Shown here: piece by piece, positions 61,562 through 64,000 of the stretch
Layout: every line of letters starts with the position of its first letter
How positions within the stretch are numbered: the first letter of the stretch is position 1
Assembly (NCBI GenBank): GCA_007922195.1
Contig: ML682014.1
Span: 1,737,027 to 1,801,026 of the forward strand
Origin: Podocnemis expansa
Lineage: Eukaryota > Chordata > Testudines > Podocnemididae
Reading direction: 5' to 3'
DNA length: 64,000 bases
Notes under the pieces: model-generated
Seen by the model: only the letters and a program-made list of their open reading frames with translations
Databases searched by the model: none
Told to the model about the DNA's origin: nothing
Translations under genes and position numbers: made by a program

Positions 61562-61986
61562 TCTCCTCACCCAGAGCTGTCCAGTAATGTTGCTGCAGAT
61601 CAGAGCTGGTTTAACTGAATGGATGCAATGGGGAAGGTAAAGGGTTGTGAGAATCAGCAATAGTAAAGCTAAGACAGAAGAGACTTAGCATGTATTCTTC
61701 ACTTCTGGTTGGGTTTGTGGTTTCCTGTTGCAGAGCTAGGTTATCTGTGGGGCAGCCCTGCAAACCTGCTGGGGAGACAGAATCCATAGCTTTCTATTGT
61801 TTGTGCAATGGCTCAGCAGGCCATGGATATTTTGTGATGGATGATGCCCTAAGTGTCACTTTAATAACATAGTGTAATGTGTAGCTCAACATAAATGCAG
61901 GCTAGATGTACATGATAGGGCATACATAAAATGTAAAACACATACCAGGCCAAGTACCCTGCACCATGATAAGAAAAACAACTAAC

Positions 61987-62223
61987 CTTGTTTATCTTCT
62001 TCTGAGTCACTGTTCGAATATCCATCACTTTCATCTCTCTCACTGTCAGAGGCCTGACGTGCCTCCTGTGATGAGTTTTTACTCTCCTTTTCATGGTCTA
62101 AATTATCTTTTTCATCATCTGAGGGTGACTTTGACATTCCATTCATTTGATCATCAGCCTGTCTTTCTTCATTAACTTTCTCATCTGATTTCTCTTCATC
62201 TGCTTCAAAATCTTCCTCATACT
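61987..62223 (-). CDS. ERICH3: ERICH3 exon carrying the YEEDFEADEE motif
   Basis: This 237-bp exon has an acceptor CTTCTTTTATTTCAG (62224-62225) and a donor CAAG then GTTAGT (61985-61986). It encodes 78 codons: YEEDFEADEEKSDEKVNEE, then QADDQMNGMSKSPSDDEKDN, and finally SDSERDESDGYSNSDSEEDK. This acidic block is recognisable as ERICH3 and lies just after its folded N-terminal part (DUF4590), which should be encoded right of the window. It is phase 1 on both sides. Confidence 0.9.
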
Positions 62224-64000
62224 CTGAAATAAAAGAAGACCTCTCCCATAAGACAGAAAATAGGATTCATAACTACCTAAAGTGTTATTAACCAGAGAGA
62301 GGTTAACTTCATTAACCCTCTTCCCCCTTTGCATTTGCTCACTTCTTTTTACAATAAGTGAAGGTATGAGGCCACAGGAGGGATTGTAAAAGTACATTAC
62401 CTTAAAAAAATGTCATATCTAGAGTAACAGAAATGAAACAAAGCTATTGACTGATCTCATAGGTGTCATTCAGGTGTAAAGAATAAAATCAGCAATGACA
62501 GGACTGGACAAAGCAAAAGACAGATAAACACAGGAGTAATATATAAAGGGAAGAGTTCCCCTTTATAGAAAAAAAACATGCTGCAAAGAAAATTAATTTA
62601 AGCAACGTATAAAACATCAGCTGTTCTATGTGGGAAGTAAGATAAAAGTGGATGGACAAGGCTAATTAGCAGAGAGATGTCCTGCAAAATAATTAATTAT
62701 TCAGATCCAGCAAAAGGGCATCACAGAGGATTGCTCGTATTATTGCACTGTTCTTCTAATACATTCATTTGGTTCAGGGTGAATTCCTAGTTCCACTGAT
62801 GCTAATGACAAACCTCTTATTTTGACTTCAGTGGGGACCAGATTTCAACCCAGGTCTCTTACTGAGAAATTGAAACATGTGTGATTAAGAATATTGGATA
62901 ACATGAAGGGTTTGCATGTAACTCAAAATTGAAATCATGTGTATGTCAGGGAATGTGCTCCATTCCACCCAGATACAGAATAATTATATTTCCACAAGCC
63001 ACAACATACATAAATCCATTTTACAATAAAATATTTACATTGAAACCATTAATGTGCTGCACAGTCTGCAGGGAGGCAACAAAACTGTATCATGAAAGAA
63101 TTGTCACATCAGACACGCTCCAGTTGTCCCTTATGGTGATAATTTCTCACCTTTCAAATTTAATTGTTCACCTCTTTTTCTTCCCACCAATGTTTTTTAA
63201 AACATTGAAGTGACAAAATGCCAAAGACAGAAGGGAAGAGTATCTGATGTGGAACCAATTAGGCAAATAAACAATTATCCCTACAATGAGAATTAAGAAA
63301 ATAAATGGATTCATTTTCTTCAAATCAATTGAGATTCCTCTGCGTCTGAGGTGGCAAGCCTGCTCAGATAGCTGTCAGAGAGATGTCCACCTTCTGAAGG
63401 GCAAAAGGCATGAATAATCACAAAAACATACAACTAATACCTAATAAGGACATCTTGTGAGGGTACCAAAAACTCATGAAAGTGAGGCTAGTAGTAGAAA
63501 GTGGGAAAATATTTATGGGGAAAGAATATAATATATTACAAAAATGACTTCTCTTTAGCAAGAAGTAAATGGCTGAACAGGAAATGCTAACAGCTTCTCT
63601 GTCCCCAGATAGACAGGTATGCCCATGCTGAACAAACAGATGGAAAGGCATTGATGGTTATATGGTAAAAGAAAACTGCCAGCTTAGTAACAAGAAAGGA
63701 CTCTAACCAAGAGATGAACAGAGTTATTTCACTCCACATAAGGAGCTTTTAATTCTATAGCACCAGTAGGAATGACAGACTGAGGATATACTTTATTCAA
63801 GACATAATCATCTGTGTTTGACTTGGCCTTATAGAGGAGCAAGATATATCTAAGCAGGGGTGTCACGGGCACTGCTCTTATGGGGCTTGAGCCCTGAGTC
63901 CCAGTGCCCAAGCCCCAGGTCTACCGCCAGGAGGCCCACAGCAGCAGCAGCTGCAGCAGCGGGGCACTTGTGGGGCTCAAGCCCCAAGTCCAGGGAGCCA
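62224..64000. other. ERICH3: ERICH3 intron to the right edge
   Basis: The upstream ERICH3 exons (DUF4590 region) were not found and should lie further right. One splice-flanked open piece (63320-63393) and the GC-rich repeat at the edge are the only things noted. Confidence 0.55.
63860..64000. repeat. GC-rich repeat at the right edge, partial
   Basis: The sequence turns abruptly GC-rich, with two related units (TGGGGCTTGAGCCCTGAGTC and TGGGGCTCAAGCCCCAAGTC) and a short CAG/CAGCAG run. It runs off the window. No splice sites or product were recognised, so I take it for an interspersed repeat. Confidence 0.45.

Noticed and set aside
63860..64000. GC-rich edge with a CAG run as an exon
   Set aside because: No splice borders or coherent product; the repeated GGGGCTTGAGCCC units point to a repeat.

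Overview
The window is nuclear DNA of an amniote, most likely a turtle; a crocodilian is the main alternative. Short coding exons with GT/AG borders are scattered through AT-rich introns. The interspersed repeats (CR1 3' ends, an L2/CR1-type LINE piece, MIR-like SINE pieces, several hAT-type terminal-inverted-repeat elements, and palindrome-rich elements ending in GGCTATGTCTACACT-like repeats) are what one expects in a sauropsid. The species is inferred from this repeat flavour only.

Three protein-coding genes are present, in the same order as the human chromosome 1p31 block TNNI3K - LRRC53 - ERICH3. (1) LRRC53, minus strand, left end: exons at 10241-10354, 4002-4808 and 393-920, running off the left edge. 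They encode a leucine-rich-repeat ectodomain, one membrane span and the start of a cytoplasmic tail. (2) TNNI3K, plus strand: its last four coding exons (12410-12469, 14100-14269, 29476-29555, 33879-33955), covering the end of the kinase domain and the Ser-rich C-terminal tail, followed by a 3' UTR with poly(A) signals. The earlier TNNI3K exons were not found here, so they presumably lie to the left. If so, LRRC53 sits antisense inside a TNNI3K intron. (3) ERICH3, minus strand, right half: exons at 61987-62223, 56656-57150, 52745-52879 and a 2-kb Glu-rich exon 45353-47379 with a stop codon just before its splice donor. The 5' exons lie beyond the right edge.

Every exon junction was checked for phase. 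The four TNNI3K pieces add up to 387 nt (128 codons plus stop). All LRRC53 and ERICH3 introns seen are phase 1. The three genes are not an operon and no common pathway is implied: TNNI3K is a cardiac TKL-family kinase, LRRC53 a little-studied LRR membrane protein, and ERICH3 an acidic protein linked to cilia and vesicles.

The rest is intron and intergenic DNA dominated by transposon remains. The most interesting signal is a family of 349-451 bp elements (five copies) that share one terminal inverted repeat and 3-bp target duplications. Their inner parts are built from three different palindromic motif sets. Several hAT-type elements have 8-bp target duplications, one of them inserted into the very end of another element. 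Three small open, splice-flanked segments near ERICH3 (58328-58443, 60925-61002, 63320-63393) are listed as candidate exons with low confidence. No tRNA, rRNA, CRISPR array or bacterial-type system was seen.
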